Below, piece after piece: positions 15,111 to 22,740 of a DNA stretch of 23,434 bases (the first letter of the stretch is position 1; each line of letters starts with the position of its first letter). This stretch comes from Candidatus Thorarchaeota archaeon (GTDB taxonomy: Archaea > Asgardarchaeota > Thorarchaeia > Thorarchaeales > Thorarchaeaceae): assembly GCA_016840825.1 (NCBI GenBank), contig JAEORN010000022.1:1-23434 (forward strand), given 5' to 3'. The position numbers were made by a program, and so were the translations under genes. The notes beneath the pieces were generated by a model, which did not search any database, had not been told where the DNA came from, and was given only the letters and a program-made list of their open reading frames with translations.

Positions 15111-15659
15111 CTATTCTGGAATGAACCGTTCTACAATTTCCATGAAATTCCTGTCGAGATTCTCAATCCCCAATCCTGTCTTTGCCGATATGAAATGTGT
15201 TTCTAAATGATAAGTCTGAAGGAAATGTGCTACTTCACCTGCAATGAAGTCAATCCGTTCCGAATTGATGAGATCAACTTTGTTCGCGACGAGCAGGAAC
15301 CGTTCGCCATCACCATCTTTTAGATTCAGCTTACTGTTTTGCTCAATCGCGGGTATCCAATAGTTCTCTAGACTATCCAGAGTTTGGAGTCTGGAAACAT
15401 CAAAGAATAGAAGGCCTACTCCTGCTCCGCGAATCATTGTCTTGAGATGTTCGATGAAGCGCATTTGGCCACCAAAGTCCCATAACGATAGTGTTACCTG
15501 TGAGCCATTTTGAGTAGTGACATTCTTCGCATCAAATGATGCACCAATAGTTGTTCGCAAGTAGCTAGGATCAGGGAAATTCCCAGTAGTGTAACGCGTG
15601 GCAAAGGACGTCTTTCCGCATTCCGTATCGCCAAGAATCACAGCTTTGAGAATCACCAA
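15111..15659 (-). CDS. Ras-superfamily small GTPase (module copy 1)
   Basis: This 182-residue GTPase has P-loop GDTECGKTS (10-18), switch I RTTIGASF with Thr near 37, WDFGGQ (60-65), NKVD (126-129) and SAK (158-160). Catalytic and guanine-specificity residues are intact. It keeps the FPDP, FIEHLKTMIRGAGVG and GDGERFLLVANK blocks in common with the GTPase at 12338. There is no lipidation signal at either end. The start is TTG 15659, preceded by GGTGAGG; GTG 15656 is one codon later and equally possible, though TTG aligns with the paralogue's first residue. It lies 16 bp after the membrane-protein gene and ends module copy 1. Confidence 0.93.
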   Translation of the reverse strand: MVILKAVILGDTECGKTSFATRYTTGNFPDPSYLRTTIGASFDAKNVTTQNGSQVTLSLWDFGGQMRFIEHLKTMIRGAGVGLLFFDVSRLQTLDSLENYWIPAIEQNSKLNLKDGDGERFLLVANKVDLINSERIDFIAGEVAHFLQTYHLETHFISAKTGLGIENLDRNFMEIVERFIPE

Positions 15660-15675
15660 ATTTCCTCACCACGAA

Positions 15676-17094
15676 TTAGTCATTTAATATGGTAGAAGGT
15701 AATGGCTCTTTCTCTTCCGGCTTAGACCTTCGTCTGAAACCTGCTACAATTCTAGAAACCGCTGGCGGAGAACTAGCAACTGCTAAAACAGCACCAATCA
15801 GCAGCGATGTTAGAACCATATACAGTGGAATATCATCTGAATACATTGTAGCCAATGCAATGATTATCACTGAGAACACATATACCATAAGATTAGCTGC
15901 CGCTCTCTTTGCTCCTGCGGCATATAGTAGATATCCTACTGACAAGTACATCACAAGACCAATCAAGATTACAATGCCAATCGTGAGCCAAAGAGGATCG
16001 TTCGTGTACCTCCCTTCTTGTACTAGAGGAAATGCCAGAACAGCTAAGATGCTAGCAAATACGACCATAATCTCTCGGCTGGTTGAATAGACCCAATCTC
16101 CAAACAGGGTAACAATAGGTGCTAGTATAAATGCCACAATTGCTACTGAGCCTATCACAACATCAAACCAAATCATGTAAGGATTCCATGACACATTTGG
16201 AACTCCACCATTTGATTGAAAGACAGCCCAAGATAGTCCATGAGATACTGTTAGAAGAGCAATACATGAAACAACAATCCCAAGATAGCGAGAGGTTAGC
16301 GAGCCAGTCTTTGTAGCCTGCAATGAGAAATATTCGATTGGAGCTATCAAAGCAATGCCTGCAATCAATTCAAACATCAACACTCCCCAAATCATAATCT
16401 CATTTGAGTAGTATGAAGTGGTTATGAGAGGCACCAGAACTGAAAAGTTCGTCAACATTATGAATAACGCAAGTGTACGCCTCCAAGGTCTACGAACTGA
16501 TCCGAAAATTGATGCCGCTACAATGAGAGGAAGGATTTGAAGAACATAGAATTCAGGATTCGCAAATGTCCAGCCAGTCATACCAATAACCCAAGTAGCT
16601 AAGTAGAGGACAAGCACAGCTAGCAATGAAGCAGTGAATGTCGTTGGATTCTCTCGCAAAAGGACCACTGTGAAGTAGATGGTGCCTATCAAGAGAATCA
16701 ACAATGAAGTCATCGTCAGCATATCAAAAAGGCTGTGAATGTATTCCCCTCCCAGAGTACCTACAAGAGAAAGAAGCATGAGAAGGATTGTGATATTTCC
16801 ACCCTGCTTGGCTCGTTTTTCCTCGAATAAAATCCACATCTCTGCATATAGAATGAAACCCAAAAAGAAAGCACCTGCGGACATCACAAAGAATCTTGTT
16901 GGAGGATTGATACTCACCAAAGATGCTGCAATCATACCAAATCCTGATAATCCATACGAGTAGAGAGCACGTCTAGTTCCAGGAGTAACATCAGAAATCA
17001 CTTCGCGAATCCTACCATAGTATATCATTAGATTAACCGCAAGGATGACAACAATAACCTGCCCAGATGCATTTAGCGCTTCCATGAAGTCCAT
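15676..17094 (-). CDS. polytopic membrane protein, ~14 TM segments (module copy 1)
   Basis: This 472-residue protein is built of about 14 hydrophobic membrane spans. It begins MDFMEALNASGQVIVVILAV and ends in a basic/charged cytoplasmic-looking tail (RRRSKPEEKEPLPSTILND), longer than in the copy-2 paralogue. Blocks shared with that paralogue include NPTTFTAS, RRPWRR, SHGLSWAV, STSREI and SDDIPL...SSP. I do not recognise a transporter signature. A GGAGTGA site at 17101-17107 overlaps the stop of the longin-like gene and is 6 nt from the ATG. The GTPase gene follows after 16 bp. The arrangement makes it the most likely membrane anchor or effector of that GTPase. Confidence 0.85.
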   Translation of the reverse strand: MDFMEALNASGQVIVVILAVNLMIYYGRIREVISDVTPGTRRALYSYGLSGFGMIAASLVSINPPTRFFVMSAGAFFLGFILYAEMWILFEEKRAKQGGNITILLMLLSLVGTLGGEYIHSLFDMLTMTSLLILLIGTIYFTVVLLRENPTTFTASLLAVLVLYLATWVIGMTGWTFANPEFYVLQILPLIVAASIFGSVRRPWRRTLALFIMLTNFSVLVPLITTSYYSNEIMIWGVLMFELIAGIALIAPIEYFSLQATKTGSLTSRYLGIVVSCIALLTVSHGLSWAVFQSNGGVPNVSWNPYMIWFDVVIGSVAIVAFILAPIVTLFGDWVYSTSREIMVVFASILAVLAFPLVQEGRYTNDPLWLTIGIVILIGLVMYLSVGYLLYAAGAKRAAANLMVYVFSVIIIALATMYSDDIPLYMVLTSLLIGAVLAVASSPPAVSRIVAGFRRRSKPEEKEPLPSTILND

Positions 17095-17106
17095 CTTTAT
17101 TCACTC

Positions 17107-17484
17107 CTATCCCCAAAAACTGCTTATCTCACGACCTCTTTTCCGGAGAGTCTTAGATATCCTCTCTATCAAGTCATTTTCGGTTTCATCAGAACAATCG
17201 ATTATCAAATTCATGATACTCCCTGCTTCCTTTTCATTGTCTGCTTCGCAGATGTACAGATTGTCATTAATCTGAACATATCCGATGGTTCCTCGATCTG
17301 ATTTCATGTAATGAAGGCGGGGTGCCTCTCCCTCCATTTCACCTGTCCTCTCTAGAGCTGCTGTCGTGAGTTGCACAATTCCTGCAAGAATTGCTACTCG
17401 TTCGCTACTCTGCTCCTCAGGAGGATACAGCACCTTTGATGCCATCGTATCCAGGAGAACTCTGGCTACCATTCTTACTACCAT
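17107..17484 (-). CDS. longin/roadblock-like small protein (module copy 1)
   Basis: From ATG 17484 this is 125 residues, exactly the length of the paralogue at 14323, and the first residues align (MVVRMVARV with MAVTLVARV). A GTG at 17490 would add two residues and overlap the upstream stop as GTGA. I prefer ATG 17484 because GGTGGTGA is well placed before it. Fold order is strand, strand, long helix (ERVAILAGIVQLTTAALER), strands (RGTIGYVQIN, NLYICEAD), then helices ending KRGREISSFW. It resembles longin or roadblock domains, common GTPase partners, but without a diagnostic motif. Confidence 0.7.
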   Translation of the reverse strand: MVVRMVARVLLDTMASKVLYPPEEQSSERVAILAGIVQLTTAALERTGEMEGEAPRLHYMKSDRGTIGYVQINDNLYICEADNEKEAGSIMNLIIDCSDETENDLIERISKTLRKRGREISSFWG

Positions 17485-17486
17485 TC

Positions 17487-17780
17487 TCACTCACCACCAA
17501 ACGCCTTCGCGAGCCAATCAACCTCTTTCGAACCAGTCTTCTTCTTACTTTGATCAGACTCAGAACGTACTGGAACAACAATATCCCTTACTCCTAATCC
17601 TGTTCCATCTCGTAAATTATACAACGTGACAATTAGCTCATGATTTGTTTCGCATCTCACAATAACTGTTGGCGATCGACCTTCATCTATGATTCGTTGC
17701 CTCACATTACTTGCTTCTTCATCACTCATCTGAATTCTAGCAAGTTTACTGCATTCTGGACATTTGAATACAAGTTCCAT
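17487..17780 (-). CDS. zinc-ribbon-like small protein (module copy 1)
   Basis: This 97-residue protein has C7-P-E-C10 near the N-terminus and CETNH near residues 43-47, a plausible C-x2-C / C-x3-H zinc site. HELIVTLYNLRDGTGLGVRDIVVPV, a charged Ser/Lys linker and a DWLAKAFGG ending follow. All of these features recur in the protein at 14705. It is the first gene of the minus-strand module, facing iorA across a 208-bp divergent gap, and its stop abuts or overlaps the next gene. In both copies a GGGAC sequence lies about 10-15 nt before the ATG. Function is unknown. Confidence 0.75.
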   Translation of the reverse strand: MELVFKCPECSKLARIQMSDEEASNVRQRIIDEGRSPTVIVRCETNHELIVTLYNLRDGTGLGVRDIVVPVRSESDQSKKKTGSKEVDWLAKAFGGE

Positions 17781-17988
17781 GTGTGTGGCACGTCCCTAAA
17801 CTAGAAGCTCGGTCCCTTAGATTTGATAATCAAAATCCCTCTTAAGCTTACTTACGTACAGCTATTCCGTGTGATGAATCAACTGATTGGACCTTTGGAA
17901 TCACGGAGTTCTAAAATGTCACCTAGCTCAAGCCTTATAGTGGAAAAAATGGATTGCTTGATAGTATATACTACGATGGTGCTAAGAG
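17781..17988. other. divergent intergenic region between GTPase module 1 and iorA
   Basis: This is the longest gene-free stretch in the window. It holds an interrupted palindrome TTTGAT-A-ATCAAA at 17822-17834, nearer the module, and a palindromic TATA element at 17962-17973, nearer iorA. I see no RNA gene or convincing short ORF in it. Confidence 0.6.
17962..17973 (+). promoter_or_regulatory. palindromic TATA element upstream of iorA
   Basis: TAGTATATACTA is a perfect 12-bp palindrome with a TATATA core, about 20 bp before the iorA ATG. It can serve as a TATA box, and its symmetry could also make it an operator. The spacing to the ATG is slightly short for a leaderless transcript. Confidence 0.45.
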
Positions 17989-19887
17989 ATGACAGTAGAG
18001 GATGTAATGCGTTCTGACAAAGGAAGAGCTCTCATGCTTTCAAATGAGGCAATAGTGAGAGCGGCTCTTGAATCAGACGTCAAGGTTTTAGCGTTCTACC
18101 CAGGCTCACCTGTTTCTGAGATAATGGATACATTTGGTGAAGTAATAGATCATTTTGGTGACTACAGGATGGAGATATCCGCAAATGAGAAAGTTGCATT
18201 GGAAACGGTAGCAGGAGCATCAATGGCAGGCGTTAGGTCTCTAACCGCGATGAAATCAGTGGGTATGAACGTAGCAAGTGACGCAATGTTCAGCCTTGCC
18301 TACACTGGTCTAAATGCGGGGTGTGTTGTGGTAATGGCAGATGATCCATTTGCACATTCATCACAATCAGAACAAGATTCTAGGTACTTTGGAGAGGCAG
18401 CATATGTGCCCCTTATTGAACCAGCAAATGCCCAAGAAGCATACGAGATGATAAAATGGGCTTTTGAAATCTCTGAGAAATACAGGACACTAGTTATCAT
18501 GAGAACAACCACTCGGGTGAATCATGCAAGGGGAATGGTTCAGCTTGGAGAGATGAAACGAACTCCTTTCAAGAAGAATAAGTGGAAGGATGTGAAGGGT
18601 CAATACTTCACGGTTGGTTCTGTTGCTCGAGCACATAAAGCAAAACTGCTTGAAAAATCAAAGCTAATGAGAGCAGATTTTGAGAAGTCACCATTCAACA
18701 AAATCGATGAAGGTGAGGGGAAGATCGGTATCATAACAGCTGGTGTTTGCTATCTTCACACAAAAGAAGCAATGCAGAATCTTGGAGTCAACCTTCCTAT
18801 TCTAAAGTTGGCAACAATCAATCCTCTTCCTGAAAAGAAGATATCTGACTTCTTGAAGACATTAGATACTGTCATATTTGTTGAGGAACTCTCACCGCAT
18901 TTGGAAATGCGAATAACTGCACTTGCGAAAGATGTGAATCCTGACATCAAGATTGTTGGGAAGAGAAGTGGAGATTTCTCAGAGATGTTAGAGTACAATG
19001 TACCCATCGTTGAGAAGGTACTAGCAAATACACTGAACATCGATATCTCTCTTGATTATGATATGTATATCGAGCGTGCAAGCAAGCTGAAGAACAATCT
19101 TCCAGAACGAGTCCCTATTTTCTGTCCAGGATGTCCACATAGAGGAACCCTATGGGCATTTAGACAAGCTCTTGATCGTTTGAGGATTCGCAATGACATT
19201 GTCTTCAATAATGATATTGGCTGCTATTCGATGGCGTTCCTTCCGCCAAACGAATTCAGTGATTCCATGCTTGCCATGGGAGCTAGTTTAGGGGTGTCAG
19301 CAGGAATGAGTCTGGTTTTAGAGGACAAAATTATCGCTATGGTAGGAGATTCAACGCTTTACCATGCAGCTCTGCCAGGGATAGTTAACCTCATACATCA
19401 TGGCTCAAACGTAACTCTGTTTGTCTTAGATAATTCAGTTACAGCTATGACAGGACAGCAGTATAATCCTAATGCTCCATTCGATGCAGGAGGTAAACCA
19501 GCAAAGAAGATCAATATGGACAAACTCTTCGAAGCATTAGGTGCAGATAGTATCACTGTGATTGACCCATATGACACACGAGATTGCATCAACCCGATTA
19601 AGGAGGCGATCGAACGAAACGGTTTCAATGTCATCATCTCAAGACGAGAATGTGCTCTTTACGGAGATAGGCAGAAGAAAATTAGAGGAGAAATCATCCA
19701 TCAGAGTGAGAATGTAAAGGACACATGCAGAGGGATTTACGCATGTGTGAAGGAATTCTATTGCCCAGCAATCATGATTGATGAATCCGATCATAAAATG
19801 ATGATTCAAGAGAGTCTATGTGATGGGTGTCTTGAATGCAGGCAAGTGTGTCCAGTGGATGCACCAAGGCATATTGAGGGGAGGTAA
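17989..19887 (+). CDS. iorA: indolepyruvate:ferredoxin oxidoreductase alpha subunit
   Basis: This 632-residue protein has the length and order of IorA: an N-terminal pyrimidine-type TPP domain (EAIVRAALESDVKVLAFYPGSP), a middle domain, CPGCPHRG near residue 378, the TPP-binding region GDSTLYH...LDNSVTAMTGQQ near 452-480, and a C-terminal ferredoxin-like tail. With IorB it oxidises aryl-pyruvates, formed from aromatic amino acids, to aryl-acetyl-CoA and CO2 and reduces ferredoxin. The last cluster motif is complete (C611, C614, C617, C621). The preceding one has C580, C586 and C592, with Ile583 where a cysteine normally sits, so that cluster has an unusual ligand set. iorB follows 5 bp downstream. 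Confidence 0.93.
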   Translation: MTVEDVMRSDKGRALMLSNEAIVRAALESDVKVLAFYPGSPVSEIMDTFGEVIDHFGDYRMEISANEKVALETVAGASMAGVRSLTAMKSVGMNVASDAMFSLAYTGLNAGCVVVMADDPFAHSSQSEQDSRYFGEAAYVPLIEPANAQEAYEMIKWAFEISEKYRTLVIMRTTTRVNHARGMVQLGEMKRTPFKKNKWKDVKGQYFTVGSVARAHKAKLLEKSKLMRADFEKSPFNKIDEGEGKIGIITAGVCYLHTKEAMQNLGVNLPILKLATINPLPEKKISDFLKTLDTVIFVEELSPHLEMRITALAKDVNPDIKIVGKRSGDFSEMLEYNVPIVEKVLANTLNIDISLDYDMYIERASKLKNNLPERVPIFCPGCPHRGTLWAFRQALDRLRIRNDIVFNNDIGCYSMAFLPPNEFSDSMLAMGASLGVSAGMSLVLEDKIIAMVGDSTLYHAALPGIVNLIHHGSNVTLFVLDNSVTAMTGQQYNPNAPFDAGGKPAKKINMDKLFEALGADSITVIDPYDTRDCINPIKEAIERNGFNVIISRRECALYGDRQKKIRGEIIHQSENVKDTCRGIYACVKEFYCPAIMIDESDHKMMIQESLCDGCLECRQVCPVDAPRHIEGR

Positions 19888-19892
19888 GTAGA

Positions 19893-20516
19893 ATGGAAAG
19901 AACATACAATATACTTTTTGCAGGTGTTGGTGGGCAAGGGCTTATGCTGCTCTCATCGGTACTTGGGAAAGCGGCAGTTGATTCTGGTTTGGATGTTATG
20001 ACAGGAGAAACACATGGTCTGGCACAACGAAGTGGATCTATCTATGTTCATTTCAAGATAGGAAAACCAATCTCACCGCTCATACCCTATGGAAAGGCGG
20101 ACATGCTCATTGCAATGGAAGCAACAGAGGCTCTTCGCTATATAGAATATCTCAAGGATGATGGTGTTGTTATCATGAGTAAGAATATCATGCCTGCTGT
20201 TGCTGAAACCAAATCTGTGGCGTTGGATAAAGAGAAGAAGACGAAGTACTTCACACTTGAACAAGTAGAAGAGCAACTTCGCAAAGTCACTTCAAAGGTG
20301 ATTGCACTCGATTCGTTGGACCTCGCAATTCAAGCAGGAAATGCTAGGACTGAGAACTCTGTCCTAATCGGAGCTGCTGCATCGTGTCCTGATTTTCCCA
20401 TCGATGTAGAGGACCTCAGAAAAGCGGTACTTGCTCTGGTACCACCAAAAACGGTAGAATCGAATTCTCGAGCATTTGACCTTGGAAAGGATGCTGGTGG
20501 CATCTGTTTGGAATAG
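19893..20516 (+). CDS. iorB: indolepyruvate:ferredoxin oxidoreductase beta subunit
   Basis: This 207-residue protein carries the gamma-type 2-oxoacid oxidoreductase domain: GVGGQG at 11-16, then TGETHGLAQRSGSIYVHFKIG, DMLIAMEATEALRY, and the C-terminal NSRAFDLG segment typical of IorB. The length is normal. The start is supported by GGGGAGGT at 19878-19885, ending 7 nt before the ATG. It is translationally linked to iorA and forms the IorAB heterooligomer, a cytoplasmic enzyme for aromatic amino-acid breakdown with ferredoxin as acceptor. The riboflavin-pathway reductase gene begins 3 bp after its stop, so all three are probably one transcript. Confidence 0.93.
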   Translation: MERTYNILFAGVGGQGLMLLSSVLGKAAVDSGLDVMTGETHGLAQRSGSIYVHFKIGKPISPLIPYGKADMLIAMEATEALRYIEYLKDDGVVIMSKNIMPAVAETKSVALDKEKKTKYFTLEQVEEQLRKVTSKVIALDSLDLAIQAGNARTENSVLIGAAASCPDFPIDVEDLRKAVLALVPPKTVESNSRAFDLGKDAGGICLE

Positions 20517-20519
20517 ACG

Positions 20520-21191
20520 GTGAAGATGAGTTTGAACAGACCTTATGTGATCCTAAACGCTGCTATGACATTGGATGGGAAGATTGCATCAAAGACAGGT
20601 GATTCGAAAATATCTGATGAACCTGACCTTCAAGAGGTTCACCATCTGAGAAATGAGGTCGATGCAATAATGGTGGGCATCAATACGGTATTAGTTGATG
20701 ATCCAATGTTGAATGTAAGGTATGTGAAGAAGAGGAAAGACCCAATTCGAGTCATTGTTGATTCCTTAGCTAGGATTCATGATGATTCGCGAATTGTGAA
20801 GACTGCAAAAGATATTGAAACATATCTAGCAATCACAGATCATGTACCAGAAGAAAGGAAGGCAACTCTAGAGGGATTTGGAATTCATTTGATTGTATGC
20901 GGAACAAAAAGAGGTGTCCAATTGCCGTCGCTGATGGAGAAACTGCATGATATCGGAATCAAGAACCTGATGCTTGAAGGAGGTAGTGCTCTTAATTGGG
21001 GCATGATCTCGGAAGGACTTGTTGATGAGATTCGCCTTACTATAGCGCCAGTCATAGTTGGTGGTAGCGATGCTACAAGTCTTATCAGCGGAGAAGGCTT
21101 TTTAGAAATTGAAGATGGAGTGAAGTTATCTCTAATCGATGTGAAGCAAAATGGAGATTTCTTAAGAGTGAGATACAAACTAATGAATTGA
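20520..21191 (+). CDS. arfC: 2,5-diamino-6-(ribosylamino)-4(3H)-pyrimidinone 5'-phosphate reductase (RibD-C family)
   Basis: This 223-residue protein matches the stand-alone archaeal RibD C-terminal reductase family. It has AAMTLDGKIASKTGDS near the N-terminus, VDAIMVGINTVLVDDPMLNVR, NLMLEGGSALNWGMI for the NADPH site, and VDEIRLTIAPVIVGG. It reduces the ribosyl group of the diaminopyrimidinone phosphate with NADPH during riboflavin synthesis; MJ0671 is a characterised archaeal example. The start is GTG 20520 or ATG 20526, which remains undecided: GGTGA overlaps the GTG and is very close to the ATG. It is the third gene after iorA-iorB, with no obvious metabolic link. A stable hairpin follows it. 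Confidence 0.87.
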   Translation: MKMSLNRPYVILNAAMTLDGKIASKTGDSKISDEPDLQEVHHLRNEVDAIMVGINTVLVDDPMLNVRYVKKRKDPIRVIVDSLARIHDDSRIVKTAKDIETYLAITDHVPEERKATLEGFGIHLIVCGTKRGVQLPSLMEKLHDIGIKNLMLEGGSALNWGMISEGLVDEIRLTIAPVIVGGSDATSLISGEGFLEIEDGVKLSLIDVKQNGDFLRVRYKLMN

Positions 21192-21208
21192 TACGACGAA
21201 GGGTGAAA

Positions 21209-21240
21209 TGCCCACAACACCACTCAGGTAAATGTGGGCA
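21209..21240. terminator. hairpin between convergent genes
   Basis: TGCCCACA (21209-21216) and TGTGGGCA (21233-21240) are perfect reverse complements around a 16-nt loop. They lie between the ends of two convergent genes (21191 and 21253). The only flanking T-richness is short (CTTTCG on the plus side), so this may be a bidirectional terminator or transcript-end stabiliser. Confidence 0.5.
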
Positions 21241-21252
21241 ATCCTTTCGTTA

Positions 21253-21510
21253 CTACTCTGATTCCTTGTTCTTCTGTTCGTTCTCTTCCCATACACGACC
21301 AAAGATCGCAAGGGTTAGAACTAATTCAGAACCATGAACTTTCTGGGCAATGTATTCTATACTCTCAGAGATAGTATCCTCATGCTCCCAAGCTTCATAG
21401 GCTAGCTGAAGAATATCATCAAATCTATTCTCAGGTATTCCGAAAGCATCTGTGAGCTTCTCTACGTCGTGATTTACGATAGTAAGAGTACCAAGGTCGT
21501 ATATGGGCAT
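21253..21510 (-). CDS. hypothetical protein, ~85 residues
   Basis: I do not recognise this family. From ATG 21510 the protein reads MPIYDLGTLTIVNHDVEKLTDAFGIPENRF, then a helical region (DDILQLAYEAWEHEDTISESIEYIAQKVHG), a hydrophobic segment (SELVLTLAIFGRVWEE) and a charged Glu/Lys tail. It has no cysteines or metal sites. GTG 21519 is an upstream in-frame alternative, but GTGATT at that position looks more like the ribosome-binding site for the ATG. It converges with the riboflavin reductase gene and is divergent from the flavoprotein at 21620. The small, acidic, helical character suggests a regulator or adaptor, but nothing specific supports that. Confidence 0.6.
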   Translation of the reverse strand: MPIYDLGTLTIVNHDVEKLTDAFGIPENRFDDILQLAYEAWEHEDTISESIEYIAQKVHGSELVLTLAIFGRVWEENEQKNKESE

Positions 21511-21581
21511 AATAATCACTTAACGTGACCTACCCCAAATGCCATATAACTTAGTCTCTGACAGAGTCATTCACGAAGATT

Positions 21582-21593
21582 TAACTATGGTTA
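21582..21593. promoter_or_regulatory. candidate operator, near-palindrome shared with 22761-22772
   Basis: TAACTATGGTTA, 26 bp upstream of the ATG at 21620, differs by one base from the perfect palindrome TAACTATAGTTA upstream of the ferritin-like gene. Its position would cover or abut the promoter of the flavoprotein gene. Confidence 0.45.
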
Positions 21594-21619
21594 TGTGATT
21601 ACAGTTATTAGCAACAACT

Positions 21620-22711
21620 ATGGGGTCTAATGAGGCGGATATCTTGACACAAATGACTCTCTATGACACAATAATTATTGGCGGAGGACCTGCTGGATGT
21701 GCAGCAGCTTTGCATCTGGCCTATCAGAAAAGGAATGTATTGGTTCTTGATCGAGGCACAAGCCCAATGCATTTTCATACCAACACCATAATGAATTTCC
21801 CTTCAACATCTACATATCATGAAGGAAGAGTTCTTCTAAGACAGCTCCAAGGTGTGGCAAAATCCGCAGGTGCAAAATTCAAGGAATCAAATGTTGTCAA
21901 AGTGTCAGGTAAATATCCAAGGTTTAAGGTCGAAACAGGCAAAAGCTATCGAACCAAAGACGAGGATTGTTATTTCTCTAAGACCATAATCTTTGCGACT
22001 GGCACATCAAGAAAGCATCCAAAGGTTGGTGGGAAATGGAGAAATTGGCTACCAGTGGCCAATATAGGAAATGGAGCTTTCTATTGTCCGGATTGTGAGG
22101 CACCATTATGTAAGGACAAGGATGTACTTGTCGTAAATGCAGGCACCGTTGGAAGTGCATTACATGTTGCTCACTCATTGACAAGATTCACTGAAAAGAT
22201 TCGTATTCTGATGACGGAAGATGCCTATCGCCCATATGAAGAACAAGACATCTCTAAATTAGATGATTCACCCTTTGAATGGATGCACGGAAAGATTAAG
22301 GAGATCGAATTTCCTGTACCGGGTCGCCTCCAGCGCATCACCTTGGAATCTGGGGAAGTAATTCAAGCACAAGTCTTCTTCGTAGCATTTATCGCAGAAC
22401 CACGCTCTCAACTGGCTCAATCGATTGGTGTTCAAGTGGATGAAAGAGGGAATATTCTCACAGACCATAGAGGAAAAACCAATGTTGAAGGCGTATGGGC
22501 TGCTGGAGATTGCAGACCGATTACGCAACAAGTAGCGATGGCAACTGGAACTGGCAATTACGCTGCTATTATGGTAAATCAGTTCCTTGGCAATTCCTAT
22601 GAGAAGGAAGAGCAATTTGACCATCCTGAATGCCGCACCGCACTACATATGAAGGAAATTCCTTCAGGAGAAGCAGAAGAGGAAGTAGCAGACGTGGATT
22701 TTCTACTCTGA
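21620..22711 (+). CDS. thioredoxin-reductase-like FAD/NAD(P) oxidoreductase with CPDC site
   Basis: This 363-residue flavoprotein has FAD-binding GGGPAG at 21-26, a redox pair C156-P-D-C159 followed by EAP, as in thioredoxin reductases, and AAGDCRP as the second FAD motif. At the second dinucleotide site it has VVNAGTVGSA (171-180) rather than the usual GGGxSA, so cofactor preference may differ. A ~35-residue acidic C-terminal extension is absent from the shorter enzyme at 3616. The start is ATG 21620; ATG 21653, closer to the FAD-binding strand, is an alternative. It probably transfers electrons from NAD(P)H to a disulfide partner, but none is encoded next to it. A shared palindrome links it to the ferritin-like gene downstream. 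Confidence 0.85.
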   Translation: MGSNEADILTQMTLYDTIIIGGGPAGCAAALHLAYQKRNVLVLDRGTSPMHFHTNTIMNFPSTSTYHEGRVLLRQLQGVAKSAGAKFKESNVVKVSGKYPRFKVETGKSYRTKDEDCYFSKTIIFATGTSRKHPKVGGKWRNWLPVANIGNGAFYCPDCEAPLCKDKDVLVVNAGTVGSALHVAHSLTRFTEKIRILMTEDAYRPYEEQDISKLDDSPFEWMHGKIKEIEFPVPGRLQRITLESGEVIQAQVFFVAFIAEPRSQLAQSIGVQVDERGNILTDHRGKTNVEGVWAAGDCRPITQQVAMATGTGNYAAIMVNQFLGNSYEKEEQFDHPECRTALHMKEIPSGEAEEEVADVDFLL

Positions 22712-22740
22712 GGATTTCTCTATAATGGTTCTCACAACAA

